From contig NZ_CP109592.1 of assembly GCF_036250675.1 (NCBI RefSeq), positions 2,418,001 through 2,482,000 of the forward strand: a DNA stretch of 64,000 nt, in the 5' to 3' direction. The notes under the pieces were generated by a model. It was not told where the DNA came from. It saw nothing but the letters and a program-made list of their open reading frames with translations, and did not search any database. Position numbers and translations under genes: made by a program. Positions 24,743 to 33,460 of the stretch are shown piece after piece (position 1 is the stretch's first letter; each line of letters begins with the position of its first letter). Origin of the DNA: Streptomyces sp. NBC_01689. Its GTDB lineage: Bacteria; Actinomycetota; Actinomycetes; Streptomycetales; Streptomycetaceae.

Positions 24743-25588
24743 TCAGCCGAGCCCGCGGGAGTCCTGCTTGAGCGCGGTGTCCACGGTCAGCGCCGTCGCG
24801 ATCACGAGGCTGAGGAGCGGCTCGGGCAGCTGGTAGTGGATCTGCAGGACGTAGTTGTCCGCGGTGGTGAACATCGTCTTGGCGAGGCCTTCCCAGGTCT
24901 TCGTGATCCGGGCCACCTCGTTGCCGCTGTGGTCGACGATGGCGAAGTTCCAGGCGCGCCAGTTCTCCGCCTTGATGGCGCCGACCTGCTGGCCGTTGAC
25001 GTTGATCGCGAAGTTGATCTTCCCGATCATGTTCTGCTGCACGATCTCGCCGACCGGCTGGCCGTCCGGACGCTCCACGACCACCCGCGACTTGATGAAC
25101 TTCGCGGGACGCGTGAGGAGCAGCACCGGCTGCCCGTGCGCGTCACGGATCTCCAGCTTGTGCGTCATGTACTGGTCGATGCTGGACACGAAGCGCAGCG
25201 CCTTCTTCAGGCCGCTCTGACCGACCTCGACGACCGCGCCGAGCTGGTTGCCCTGCTGGTCCATGACCTTGTACTCGTTGGTCAGCTCGATCAGCTTGGC
25301 CTTCTGGTTCACCACCAGGACCGGCTCGGTGAACAGGGTGCCGCCACCGGCACCGCCGGCGGTGACCCCTGCCTGCTGCTGCACCTGCTTCTGCACGCGC
25401 GGGTCCGGGGCCGCCGCCGGCGATCCGTACGGCTGCTGCGCCTGATGCGGGACCTGCTGTCCGGCCGGGGCCTGCTGGTCCGCATTCGTGTGCTCGGTCC
25501 ACTGCGAGCCGTCCCAGTACCGGAGTGTCTGGGGCGCCCCGTGCGGATCCGGGTACCAACCTGCAGGAGTGTTCGAATGCGTGGTCAC
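24743..25588 (-). CDS. DUF2510 / phospholipid scramblase-like (LURP-one-related) protein
   Basis: A 281-residue soluble protein. Residues ~8-37 form a DUF2510 module (PAGWYPDPHGAPQTLRYWDGSQWTEH), followed by a Gln/Pro-rich linker (~38-80). The C-terminal domain (~85-275) is scramblase/LURP-one-like: LFTEPVLVVNQKAKLIELTNEYKVMDQQGN, KLEIRDAHGQPVLLLTRP and VVVERPDGQPVGEIVQQN. This fold is a beta-barrel around a central helix; bacterial members are of unknown function. The start is GTG complement 25586-25588. It is the second DUF2510 protein within 5 kb. Confidence 0.85.
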   Translation of the reverse strand: MTTHSNTPAGWYPDPHGAPQTLRYWDGSQWTEHTNADQQAPAGQQVPHQAQQPYGSPAAAPDPRVQKQVQQQAGVTAGGAGGGTLFTEPVLVVNQKAKLIELTNEYKVMDQQGNQLGAVVEVGQSGLKKALRFVSSIDQYMTHKLEIRDAHGQPVLLLTRPAKFIKSRVVVERPDGQPVGEIVQQNMIGKINFAINVNGQQVGAIKAENWRAWNFAIVDHSGNEVARITKTWEGLAKTMFTTADNYVLQIHYQLPEPLLSLVIATALTVDTALKQDSRGLG

Positions 25589-25640
25589 CGGGGCACACTA
25601 CCCCGCACCGGCCGGAAATTGCCCCCCGTCCGCACAGCCG

Positions 25641-27692
25641 TCAGCCGGTGACGATCGCGGGGTCGCTCACACCCGGCCGGCCGTTCTCGACATGTCCGGC
25701 AAACCGCCGCGAGAAGCCGGGGTGGGTGACGGATTCCACGGTCAGGTCGTACCAGCGGTGGCTGTCCCGCAGATCCACCCGGTGGCGCACCGTCGCGCCC
25801 GGCCGCACCTTGAACGAACGGGGCCGCCCCCCGTACCCGTCGCTGAGCTTCAGATCGGCCGTGCCCGCGCCCCTGTTGGTGAAGGTCAGCTCCACGTCCA
25901 CGCCGACGTGACGGGCGGTGACCTCCGGTCCCGCGCTCCTTCCCGGACCCCTGAAGACCCGCAGGAAGCCGTTCGGTCCGTGCACCGTCAGGTCGTACGA
26001 GCCGTTCGAGTACGCCGAGTTCCAGATGTCCGACACGGTCTTCCCGGCCTCGGTGGTGTACGTCCACGGGCCGTCGGTGCGGTTGCCGGAGGTGACGAGG
26101 AAGGCGGCACCGGCCCTGGCCCCGGAGCCGAAGGTGAGGGTGAACTTCCCCGCCGCGGGGTCGGCCGAACCGTCCACCTGGGGTGCGTACTTGAGCGGGC
26201 GGGTCGGACGCGAGCCGCGCTCCTGCCGGGGCAGCTCGGGGTGGGCGGGCGGGGCCGGGACGTAGTCGGGGTGCCGGTCGTGGTCCGGCGGCCGGTATCC
26301 GTCGGTGTCCGGCAGCGCGACCGGCTTCGTGTCCTTGCGGGAGAAGTCGAAGGCGGCGGTCAGGTCACCGCTGATCGCGCGGCGCCAGGGCGAGATGTTG
26401 GGCTCGTGCACCCCGAAGCGCCGCTCCATGAACCGGATGATCGACGTGTGGTCGAGCGTCTCGGAGCAGACGTAACCGCCCTTGCTCCAGGGGGAGACGA
26501 CCAGCATCGGCACCCGCTGGCCCAGCCCGTAGGGGCCGGCGGCGTGGCCGGCGTCGCCCGTGTGCAGGTCCGGACCGACGTCGACCGTGGACTTGCCCTG
26601 TGCGGCGGACTGCGGCGGGAACGGCGGCACCAGGTGGTCGAAGAAGCCGTCGTTCTCGTCGTACGTGATGAACAGGGCCGTCCGCGCCCACACCTTCGGG
26701 TCGGAGGTGAGCGCGTCCAGTACCTGCGCGATGTACCAGGCGCCGTAGTTCGCGGGCCAGTTGGGGTGCTCGGTGAACGCCTCGGGTGCCACCACCCAGG
26801 AGACCGCCGGCAGCTTCCCGCCCTTCACGTCCGCCCGGAGCCGGTCGAAGAATCCCTCGCCCTTGCGGGCGTCGGTGCCGGTGCGCGCCTTGTCGTAGAG
26901 CGGGTCACCGGGCCGGGCGTCGCGGTACTGGTTGAAGTACAGCAGTGAGTTGTCCCCGTAGTTGCCGCGGTAGGCGTCCGGGATCCAGCCCCAGGAGCCG
27001 TTCGCGTCGAGGCCGTCGCCGACGTCCTGGTAGATCTTCCACGACACCCCGGCCGCTTCCAGCCGCTCCGGGTACGTCGTCCAGTCGTACCCCGCCTCGT
27101 CGTTGCCGAGGACCGGGCCGCCGCCCTTGCCGTCGTTGCCCGTGTAACCCGTCCACATGTAGTAGCGGTTGGGGTCGGTGGAGCCGATGAACGAACAGTG
27201 GTAGGCGTCGCAGATGGTGAACGCGTCGGCGAGCGCGTAGTGGAACGGGATGTCCTCACGCGTCAGGTACGCCATCGTCGTCGACGACTTGGCGGGCACC
27301 CACTTGTCGTACCTGCCCTGGTTGAAGGCGGCGTGGCCGTCGCTCCAGCCGTGCGGCAGGTCCTGGATGAACTGCAGGCCCAGGTCGTCGGCGTCCGGTC
27401 GGAAGGGGAGGACGTCCTTGGTGCCGTCCGACTGGTGCCAGACCGACTTGCCGCTCGGCTGGGTGACCGGACGCGGGTCCCCGAAGCCCCGGACACCTCT
27501 CAGTGACCCGAAGTAGTGGTCGAAGGACCGGTTCTCCTGCATCAGCACGACGATGTGCTCGATGTCGTCGATCGTGCCGGAGCCGTGGTGCGCGGGCAGT
27601 GCCGCGGCACGCTCGACACTGTTCGACAGCGCGGTGAACGCCGCTGTGCCGCCGGCGAGTTGGAGGAATCGGCGTCGGTTCACTTCAGGCAT
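25641..27692 (-). CDS. plcC: Tat-exported phospholipase C (phosphocholine-preferring type)
   Basis: A 683-residue secreted enzyme of the phosphoesterase/acid phosphatase-like family, hydrolysing phospholipids to diacylglycerol and phosphoalcohol. The N-terminus has a twin-arginine signal (NRRRFLQLAGG). The catalytic domain starts IEHIVVLMQENRSFDHYFGSL, with the nucleophile region ENRSFDHYFG, CDAYHCSFIGSTDPNRYYMWTG, ITYDENDGFFDHLVPP and metal-binding HTGDAGHAAG. Residues ~510-680 hold two C-terminal DUF756 beta domains typical of this class. Start ATG complement 27690-27692. The expected role is phosphate scavenging or membrane attack; no PHO box was verified. Confidence 0.93.
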   Translation of the reverse strand: MPEVNRRRFLQLAGGTAAFTALSNSVERAAALPAHHGSGTIDDIEHIVVLMQENRSFDHYFGSLRGVRGFGDPRPVTQPSGKSVWHQSDGTKDVLPFRPDADDLGLQFIQDLPHGWSDGHAAFNQGRYDKWVPAKSSTTMAYLTREDIPFHYALADAFTICDAYHCSFIGSTDPNRYYMWTGYTGNDGKGGGPVLGNDEAGYDWTTYPERLEAAGVSWKIYQDVGDGLDANGSWGWIPDAYRGNYGDNSLLYFNQYRDARPGDPLYDKARTGTDARKGEGFFDRLRADVKGGKLPAVSWVVAPEAFTEHPNWPANYGAWYIAQVLDALTSDPKVWARTALFITYDENDGFFDHLVPPFPPQSAAQGKSTVDVGPDLHTGDAGHAAGPYGLGQRVPMLVVSPWSKGGYVCSETLDHTSIIRFMERRFGVHEPNISPWRRAISGDLTAAFDFSRKDTKPVALPDTDGYRPPDHDRHPDYVPAPPAHPELPRQERGSRPTRPLKYAPQVDGSADPAAGKFTLTFGSGARAGAAFLVTSGNRTDGPWTYTTEAGKTVSDIWNSAYSNGSYDLTVHGPNGFLRVFRGPGRSAGPEVTARHVGVDVELTFTNRGAGTADLKLSDGYGGRPRSFKVRPGATVRHRVDLRDSHRWYDLTVESVTHPGFSRRFAGHVENGRPGVSDPAIVTG

Positions 27693-27890
27693 GACTGGGT
27701 GACCTCTTGTCCGGACGTGTTGCGTGGGATGGGACCTGCGCGGAGGGAGTGTTCCAAGAGGAACGAATGCCGGGGAAGACCTCGTGGCGCCCTTGTGGCC
27801 GACAGGAGTCCGCGACGCGAACAGCGCGGCGCCCGTGCTCCCCGGGCGCGGTCCCGGACGCCGCCCGGTCCTCCGTGGCGGGGCGGGAAC

Positions 27891-28799
27891 TCAGACGCCC
27901 TTGCGCAGGAGGGCGGTTATCTCCGCACCGGTCTCGGGATCCAGCCGGTCCGGGCAGGACAGGCCCAGCGCGAGGGCGAGTTCGCGGCCGTGCAGGTCGA
28001 CCGCGGACTCCACCAGCTCGGCGAACGCGTCCATGGCGGCCCGTCCCCGGCGCAGGCCGACGGCCGCGAGACCCAGCGCGATCAGCGCGGACGGCCACCA
28101 CCGGACGGCGACCAGCAGATAGGGCACGCTCCAGGCGGCCAGCCGGACGGCCGCGTCGTAGACGTCACGCGCGCCGCGCAGTTCGGTACGGGTCTCTCCG
28201 GACAGGACGAGCCAGAGCCGGGACCAGGCCGAGTCCAGGTCGAGCCGGTAGGCCCGGTGGATCCGCACGTCGAGGGCGCGCACCCGGTCACCGGTCCAGC
28301 AGGGATGGACGGGCTCCTCCAGGGAGATCCGGTTGCGGGCCGCCGCGTGGCGCGCCAGGTCCGCGGTGGTAGCGGGGTCGAGCGGCGTCCCCAGCGCGAC
28401 GGCCCGCAACTCCACCGCCGTGTAGGCGTCCTCGGCCGCCCGCCACCGCCGCCGTCTGCGTCCGGCCAGCCGGCGCTCCGCCGCCCTCGCGAGGCCCGGC
28501 CAGTCCCCCGTCCAGCACCGCTCCACCGCGCCGCCCAGGGCCTGGGCGGCGAGACCCGCCCCGGCCGACGCGATCAGCGTCGCGGAGGCCGCCAGCACCA
28601 CGCCGCCCGTCGACCGGCTCGCCGGGTGCCCGGCCAGCTCGTCGAGCGCGCGGGTGATCCGTCCGAGCTCGTACCAGTGCGCCTGTCCGAGCAGCCGTCC
28701 GGCCCCGGCGACCGCCAGGAACAGCAGGCCCGAGGGCAGCACCCAGGTGAGCCAGCGCGCGGCGAGATTCTTCCCGAGCTCCGCGAGGACGGCGTTCAC
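27891..28799 (-). CDS. Membrane protein of the CHAT-associated module, unknown family
   Basis: A 302-residue protein I do not recognise. Visible features: a hydrophobic pair near the N-terminus (about 20-40, TWVLPSGLLFLAVAGAGRLL, and 66-90, GGVVLAASATLIASAGAGLAAQ), a long central soluble helical region rich in Arg and Ala (~95-215, with WTGDWPGLARAAERRLAGRRRR and EEPVHPCWTGDRVR), and a second hydrophobic pair (~222-252). The GTG start (complement 28797-28799) overlaps the stop of the upstream small Cys-rich gene as GTGA, so the two are co-translated; a GTG six codons earlier is possible. It is divergent from the TPR/CHAT pair. A role as membrane partner, effector or substrate of the CHAT protein is inferred from context only. 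Confidence 0.75.
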   Translation of the reverse strand: MNAVLAELGKNLAARWLTWVLPSGLLFLAVAGAGRLLGQAHWYELGRITRALDELAGHPASRSTGGVVLAASATLIASAGAGLAAQALGGAVERCWTGDWPGLARAAERRLAGRRRRRWRAAEDAYTAVELRAVALGTPLDPATTADLARHAAARNRISLEEPVHPCWTGDRVRALDVRIHRAYRLDLDSAWSRLWLVLSGETRTELRGARDVYDAAVRLAAWSVPYLLVAVRWWPSALIALGLAAVGLRRGRAAMDAFAELVESAVDLHGRELALALGLSCPDRLDPETGAEITALLRKGV

Positions 28800-29191
28800 G
28801 AGACCCTGCGACGGCACAGGGGTTCGCCGTACAACCGGCAGAGCGGGGGCACCGGTTGGTTGCGGGCGGGGCTCCGCCGGTCACAACGTTCGCGCGGGCA
28901 GACGTACGCCTCCACGACGGGGTGTCCCGCGACGGCCGCCGGGAGTCCGCCGATCCCCGCGCCCCGGAAGGCCCGCAGACCGAGCGCCACCCCGCTGCGG
29001 CGCAGCAGCCCGTGCAGCTCCGCCCGGGCGGCGGCGGGGTCGCCGCCACCGCGCAGCGCCGCGAGGATCTCCTCCAACTGCCGCTGTCCGTCCGCGGGAA
29101 CGACGTCCCGGATCTGGTCCAGCCGGACGCAGACGTCGGAGCGCATCACCGTCGGTGCGGTGTTCCCGTCCCCGGTGCCGGTCTCACTCAT
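28796..29191 (-). CDS. Small Cys-rich (zinc-ribbon-like) protein of the CHAT module
   Basis: A 131-residue protein. The N-terminal ~85 residues are helical and acidic (VMRSDVCVRLDQIRDVVPAD, QLEEILAALRGGGDP, AELHGLLRRSGVALGL). The C-terminus has a putative metal site: YVCPRERCDRR, then PVPPLCRLYGEPLCRRR, giving four cysteines in a C-X4-C ... C-X7-C arrangement. I recall similar short C-terminal Cys patterns in actinobacterial proteins near conflict-system genes but cannot name the family. Start ATG complement 29189-29191. It is coupled to the downstream membrane protein. Confidence 0.75.
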   Translation of the reverse strand: MSETGTGDGNTAPTVMRSDVCVRLDQIRDVVPADGQRQLEEILAALRGGGDPAAARAELHGLLRRSGVALGLRAFRGAGIGGLPAAVAGHPVVEAYVCPRERCDRRSPARNQPVPPLCRLYGEPLCRRRVS

Positions 29192-29267
29192 CCGCTCAAC
29201 CCCTCCACACGACAACCGGGTTGCGAGGATACTGGGCGCTCACCGACGATCACGGGGGGTGATGCCG
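29192..29267. promoter_or_regulatory. Divergent promoter of the CHAT module
   Basis: The 76-bp gap between the two divergent gene pairs holds the 11-bp palindrome CAACCGGGTTG (29213-29223), near its centre, and a GGATACT element just after it. Both promoters and any shared operator must lie here. Confidence 0.5.
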
Positions 29268-29657
29268 ATGTTCTGGCGTCGACGCGCACGAGCACGCGAG
29301 GCGGAGCGGGGCGGCGGGGACGGACCGCGGTTCACCTTCCGCGCGATGCCCTCGGAGGCCGAGCTGCGCCGCGCTGCCGGGACCGGGTCCCCGCAGGCCC
29401 TGAACCAGTACGGCGTCAAGTTACGGATCGACGGGCGTCTCGCGGAGGCCGTCGAGGTACTGACCCCGGCGGCGGAGGCCGGCCACCAGGACGCGACGGC
29501 CAATCTCGCCCTGACCCTGCTCTCGCTCGGACGTGACGAGGAGGCCGCCGTCTGGTTCGAGCGGAACGGTCCGATGGGCGAGGCGATGGCCCGGCGCATC
29601 CGGGAACGGCGCGACGAGGACGACGGTCCCGGTTCCGCCGGCCGGCCCGCTCACTGA
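29268..29657 (+). CDS. Small TPR/Sel1-like repeat protein of the CHAT module
   Basis: A 129-residue protein with a basic N-terminus (MFWRRRARAREAERG) followed by Sel1/TPR-type helices: AAGTGSPQALNQYGVKLRIDGR, LAEAVEVLTPAAEAGHQDATANL and ALTLLSLGRDEEAAVWFER (each quoted in part). Such repeats usually mediate protein-protein contacts. ATG 29268 is chosen because GGGGGG lies about 8 nt upstream; ATG 29262 and GTG 29259 are alternatives. The stop overlaps the CHAT start codon (TGATG), so it is co-translated with the protease and may be its adaptor. Confidence 0.8.
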   Translation: MFWRRRARAREAERGGGDGPRFTFRAMPSEAELRRAAGTGSPQALNQYGVKLRIDGRLAEAVEVLTPAAEAGHQDATANLALTLLSLGRDEEAAVWFERNGPMGEAMARRIRERRDEDDGPGSAGRPAH

Positions 29658-32600
29658 TGGCCACCCCGTACGACCTGTTCGGCACGCCCGGGTACGAGCA
29701 GTTGCTGGCCGTGCTGGGAGGCGCCGAGGAAGCGCTCGCCCGCTACGAGCGCGCGGGCCGCCTCTCCGATCTCGAACGCGCCCTGGTGCTCTTCGACGCG
29801 CTGCTGACCCGAGCGGAGAACACCGATCTGCGCAGCGCCGCCATGAACGGCGTCGGGATGGTGCTCTGGTCCCGCTACGAGCGGTTCGGGGAACTGACGG
29901 ACCTGGACGGAGCCGTCACCCTGTTCCGCGAGGCGCTGGCCCCGTACGGCACGGAGGTCACCGTCGCCACCCCGTCCTACTGGGCGAACCTGTCCGGCGC
30001 GCTGCGGCTGCGCTGGCTGCGTACCCGTGACACACGTGACCTGGGCGCCTCCGTGGACGCCGTCAGGACGGCTCTGGCCTCGACACCGTCCCGGGGCGCG
30101 CTGCGCTCCAACCGTCTCAACAGCCTCGGCGACGCCCTGCTCAGCCTCTTCCAGCTGCACGGTGACTCCAGCGCGCTGACCGAGGCCCTGAGCAGCTTCC
30201 GGGAGGCGGTGGCCTGCACCGAACCGGAGACGGACCAGGGGCTCTGGGCCCGCTCCAACCTCGCCGAGGCGCTCCGGCACCAGCACCGCTGGTCCCCCTA
30301 CGGCGTGCCGGAGGCGCTCGACGAGGCCGCGGCCCTGGCACGGGAGGTGCTCGCCGGCGTCTCCCGGCGCCACCGGCTGTATCCACGCTTCCTGTCGAAC
30401 CTCGCCCTGATCCTGACCGACCGTCATACGGCCCGCCCGGACCCCGCCGACCTCCGCGAGGCCGCCCGCGCCGCGCGGCGCGCGGTGGCCGCCACCCCGG
30501 CGGGGCACCCCAATCTCGTACAGCGCCACGCGGTACTGGCGACCGTGCGCCGCCTGGAACTCGTCGACGCCACCGGCCGCCGCGCCGTCGGGCTTCCTGC
30601 CGTCGGCCGGCCGGACACCGTCGCCGACGCCGCGGGTGCCGATGCCGCGGGCCTCGCCGTCCCCGCTGTCACGGAGACGGGCGGGGCGGGTCCGGGAACG
30701 GGCGAGCGTCCCGGGGAGCGCGGGAGGCCGGCCGGCGCCGGGATCCGTCGCCGGCCGGGCCGGCGTGAACGACGTGCCCTGCGCGCCTGGGTGCACGCCA
30801 CCGGTCAGGCGTACGCCGCCACTCCCGACGGACATGTGCTGCGCGGGCTCGCCCTCCTCCACCACGGTTCGGCCCTGGCCACGAAGGGGGTGACCGAAGG
30901 GGACGCGCGGGCCCGAAAGACGGCGATCGCGCTGTACCGGCGGGCGGCGCGGGACCCGGCGATGGACGTGAGCGTCCGGGTGGGCTGTGCCCGGCTGTGG
31001 GCCCTGAGCGTCCTCGAAGGCGGCGGGGGCTCCCCGGCGTCGGCGTACGGGCCCGCCGCGGCGATGGAACCGTACCGGCTCGCGGTCGAGCTGCTGCCGC
31101 GTACCGCCTCGTATCGCGTGGGACGCATGGACCGCGCACGCCAGTTGGGCGACTTCGCGGGTCTCGCCTGCGACGCGGCCGCGTGCGCGCTGGATCTCGC
31201 CGAGCTCCGGCCGCCCGCCACGGCTCCGACCCCGGCCGGGCTGGAACCGTCCGGCGCGCGACCGTCCGGAACGGAGACGGCCGGAACAGCGACGGCTGGG
31301 GCGGCTGGGACGCGGGCGGACGGAACAGGGTCGGCCGGGACGCGGGCCGGCGGAACAGGGACGCCTGAGACGGAGACGTCCGACGTGGAGACGTCCGGTG
31401 CCGAACTCGCCCTGCGGCTGCTCGAACAGGGCCGCGGTGTGCTGCTCGGCCAGGCGCTCGACGCCCGCACGGAGACCTCGGAGCTGCTGAGCCGGCTGCC
31501 GGACGAACTCGCTTCCGAGTGGGCGCGGTTGATCCCGCAGCTCGACCGTCCGGAGGCATCCTCCTTCACCTCGACGGAGCCCGGCGGGGCCGAAGACCCG
31601 GCGGCGGACGACCCGTTGACCGGCGAGGACCGGCACACCCTGGCCGAGCGATGGGAGCGGCTCGTGGAGACGATCCGGCGGGAGCCGGGCTGCGAGGACT
31701 TCCTGCGGCTCCCGCGCACGGACGAGATGCTCGCCGGGATCGGGGAGACGGGCCCGGTCGTCGTCGTGAACGTCAGCCCGCTGCGCTGCGACGCGCTCGT
31801 CCTGTACCAGGGGCGCGTACGGCCGGTGAGGCTGGAACGGCTGCGGCACGCGGAGGCAGAACGGCGGGCGGCCGTCTTCCTCGCCGCGATCCGGGCGTCC
31901 GGCGACCCCGCCCTGCCGCTGTCCGGGCAGCGCGACGCCCAGGGGGTGGTCCGGGAGACGCTCGGCTGGCTGTGGACGGCCCTCGCGGAGCCGGTTCTCG
32001 CCGCGCTCACCGCCTGGGGATGGCCCGGTGCGGATTCAGGGGGAGAGCCGGGCCGCCTCTGGTGGGTTCCCACCGGACCCCTCACCGCGCTGCCGCTGCA
32101 CGCGGCCGGCCGGCACGGGGACGCCGGGGACGCCGGGGACGCCGGGGACGCCGGGGACGCCGGGGACGCCGGGGACGCCGGGGACAGTCTGCTCGACCGC
32201 GCGGTCTGCTCGTACGCCCCGACCGTCAACAGCCTCGTGCACGCCCGCCGGCGCGGGGCGGCGCGTCCGGACCGGCCCGAGCCCGCCGCCCCGCTGGTCG
32301 TCGCCGTCCCCGCGGCGCCGGGCTCCGGTTCGCCACCGCTGGACGGCGTACGGGAGGAGGCCGGACGGCTCGCCCGCCTTCCGGGCGCCCGGCTGCTCCT
32401 GGCCGAGGACGCCGTGCGGCAGTCGGTGCTGGACGCGCTCCCCCGCCACGCGTGGGCGCACTTCGCGTGCCACGCCGTCGGCGCGCTCTCCGGAGCGGCG
32501 GCCGGTCACGTCGTGCTGCACGACCACGCCACGGCTCCGCTCACGCTCTCCGACATCGCCCGGCTCCGCCTCCCGGACGCGGAACTCGCCTATCTCTCCG

Positions 32601-32890
32601 CGTGCGAGACCACCAGCGCACGCCGGGAGTTCGCCGACGAGGCCCTGCACATCACCGGCGCGTTCCACATGGCCGGGTTCACCCACGTCGTCGGAACCCT
32701 CTGGGCGGTCGCGGACGACACCTCCCTGGAGGTGTCCGACCGCTTCTACGCGGCCTTCGGCACCGCTCATCCCTTCCCCGGGCGGTCGGCACACGCCCTG
32801 CGCGAGGCGGTCCGCGGGATCCGCGACCACGCCGAAGGGGTCCGGGAGAACCCCAGCCTGTGGGCCCCCTACATCCACGTCGGGCCGTAG
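29657..32890 (+). CDS. CHAT-domain (caspase-like) protein with TPR-type N-terminal region
   Basis: A 1077-residue protein. Residues ~1-280 consist of TPR-like helical repeats (SDLERALVLFDALL, LTDLDGAVTLFREAL, SSALTEALSSFREAVAC), ~350-500 of more helices, and ~520-590 of a Gly/Thr-rich low-complexity linker. The C-terminal ~330 residues are a CHAT domain (clan CD cysteine peptidase, separase/caspase relatives): catalytic His939 in HFACHAVG and Cys983 in LSACETT, then DEALHITGAFHMAGFTHVVGTLW. A seven-unit nonamer repeat encodes (Asp-Ala-Gly)n at ~822-842, inside the CHAT region. The family is used in bacterial conflict and cell-death systems (for example TPR-CHAT Csx29), and the neighbours support such a role. 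Substrate unknown. Confidence 0.9.
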   Translation: MATPYDLFGTPGYEQLLAVLGGAEEALARYERAGRLSDLERALVLFDALLTRAENTDLRSAAMNGVGMVLWSRYERFGELTDLDGAVTLFREALAPYGTEVTVATPSYWANLSGALRLRWLRTRDTRDLGASVDAVRTALASTPSRGALRSNRLNSLGDALLSLFQLHGDSSALTEALSSFREAVACTEPETDQGLWARSNLAEALRHQHRWSPYGVPEALDEAAALAREVLAGVSRRHRLYPRFLSNLALILTDRHTARPDPADLREAARAARRAVAATPAGHPNLVQRHAVLATVRRLELVDATGRRAVGLPAVGRPDTVADAAGADAAGLAVPAVTETGGAGPGTGERPGERGRPAGAGIRRRPGRRERRALRAWVHATGQAYAATPDGHVLRGLALLHHGSALATKGVTEGDARARKTAIALYRRAARDPAMDVSVRVGCARLWALSVLEGGGGSPASAYGPAAAMEPYRLAVELLPRTASYRVGRMDRARQLGDFAGLACDAAACALDLAELRPPATAPTPAGLEPSGARPSGTETAGTATAGAAGTRADGTGSAGTRAGGTGTPETETSDVETSGAELALRLLEQGRGVLLGQALDARTETSELLSRLPDELASEWARLIPQLDRPEASSFTSTEPGGAEDPAADDPLTGEDRHTLAERWERLVETIRREPGCEDFLRLPRTDEMLAGIGETGPVVVVNVSPLRCDALVLYQGRVRPVRLERLRHAEAERRAAVFLAAIRASGDPALPLSGQRDAQGVVRETLGWLWTALAEPVLAALTAWGWPGADSGGEPGRLWWVPTGPLTALPLHAAGRHGDAGDAGDAGDAGDAGDAGDAGDSLLDRAVCSYAPTVNSLVHARRRGAARPDRPEPAAPLVVAVPAAPGSGSPPLDGVREEAGRLARLPGARLLLAEDAVRQSVLDALPRHAWAHFACHAVGALSGAAAGHVVLHDHATAPLTLSDIARLRLPDAELAYLSACETTSARREFADEALHITGAFHMAGFTHVVGTLWAVADDTSLEVSDRFYAAFGTAHPFPGRSAHALREAVRGIRDHAEGVRENPSLWAPYIHVGP
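32120..32182 (+). repeat. GACGCCGGG nonamer tandem repeat inside the CHAT gene
   Basis: Seven perfect GACGCCGGG units in frame encode Asp-Ala-Gly repeats. They lie between the strand WWVPTGPLTALPLHAAG and the conserved VCSYAPTVNSL segment of the CHAT domain, so the array probably forms a variable surface loop. Confidence 0.9.
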
Positions 32891-33238
32891 CCACCCGAGT
32901 CCGGGCGCCGCGGCCACCCGGGCCCGGACCCCGTCACGGGGACACCGCTCGGCCCACCATATCTGTGACCACGAAGTGAGAAATGAATAGGACGCACCAT
33001 GAGGATTCCTCGCCCGACAGGCGGAGCAGAGTTATCCAGCGCACATGATCGATCGCTCCGTGCTACTGTCGATGTCAGTTGCAGTTGTGGTTCCCTAAAA
33101 CTTGCGAGTGCCCTCACCCGAATCCCGTTCCGGTGACACTCCTTTTTGTCTCCGGATTCCTCTCCGGCGGGGCGATCATCACGGCGACGCGGAGTCCGCG
33201 CACGGCGCACTCCGGACATCGCCCCGAAGGAGATCTTT
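32891..33238. other. Intergenic region and long leader of the cold-shock gene
   Basis: No gene was found in these 348 bp. The stretch 32950-33120 is clearly richer in A+T than its surroundings and probably holds the csp promoter. A long untranslated leader is usual for csp genes. GAAGGAGATCTTT directly precedes the start codon. Confidence 0.55.
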
Positions 33239-33442
33239 ATGGCCACCGGCACCGTGAAATGGTTCAACGCGGAAAAGGGCTTCGGCTTCATCGAGCAGGA
33301 CGGCGGCGGCGCCGACGTCTTCGCCCACTACTCGAACATCGCCGCCCAGGGCTTCCGTGAACTCCAGGAGGGCCAGAAGGTGTCCTTCGACATCGCGCAG
33401 GGCCAGAAGGGCCCGACGGCCGAGAACATCGTTCCCGCCTGA
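33239..33442 (+). CDS. Cold-shock protein (CspA/CspB family)
   Basis: A 67-residue single cold-shock domain. RNP1 (KGFGFIEQ) and RNP2 (VFAHYSNI) nucleic-acid-binding motifs are intact, and the start ATGTVKWFN is classic. Such proteins are RNA chaperones. A near-consensus Shine-Dalgarno (GAAGGAG) precedes ATG 33239. It is followed by a strong hairpin with a T run and then a DEAD-box helicase gene; cold-shock protein and RNA helicase together suggest a cold or RNA-stress response block. The order matches, from memory, S. coelicolor SCO5921-SCO5918. Confidence 0.96.
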   Translation: MATGTVKWFNAEKGFGFIEQDGGGADVFAHYSNIAAQGFRELQEGQKVSFDIAQGQKGPTAENIVPA

Positions 33443-33460
33443 CGCCCTCACCCACTTCGC

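Noticed and set aside
25571..25581. GTTCGAATGC resembling a tRNA T-arm
   Set aside because: No acceptor or anticodon arms can be formed around it; it lies at the 5' end of the scramblase-like gene.
29651..31849. A 732-codon open frame antisense to the CHAT gene
   Set aside because: It is low complexity with no motif and overlaps a gene with a recognisable catalytic dyad.
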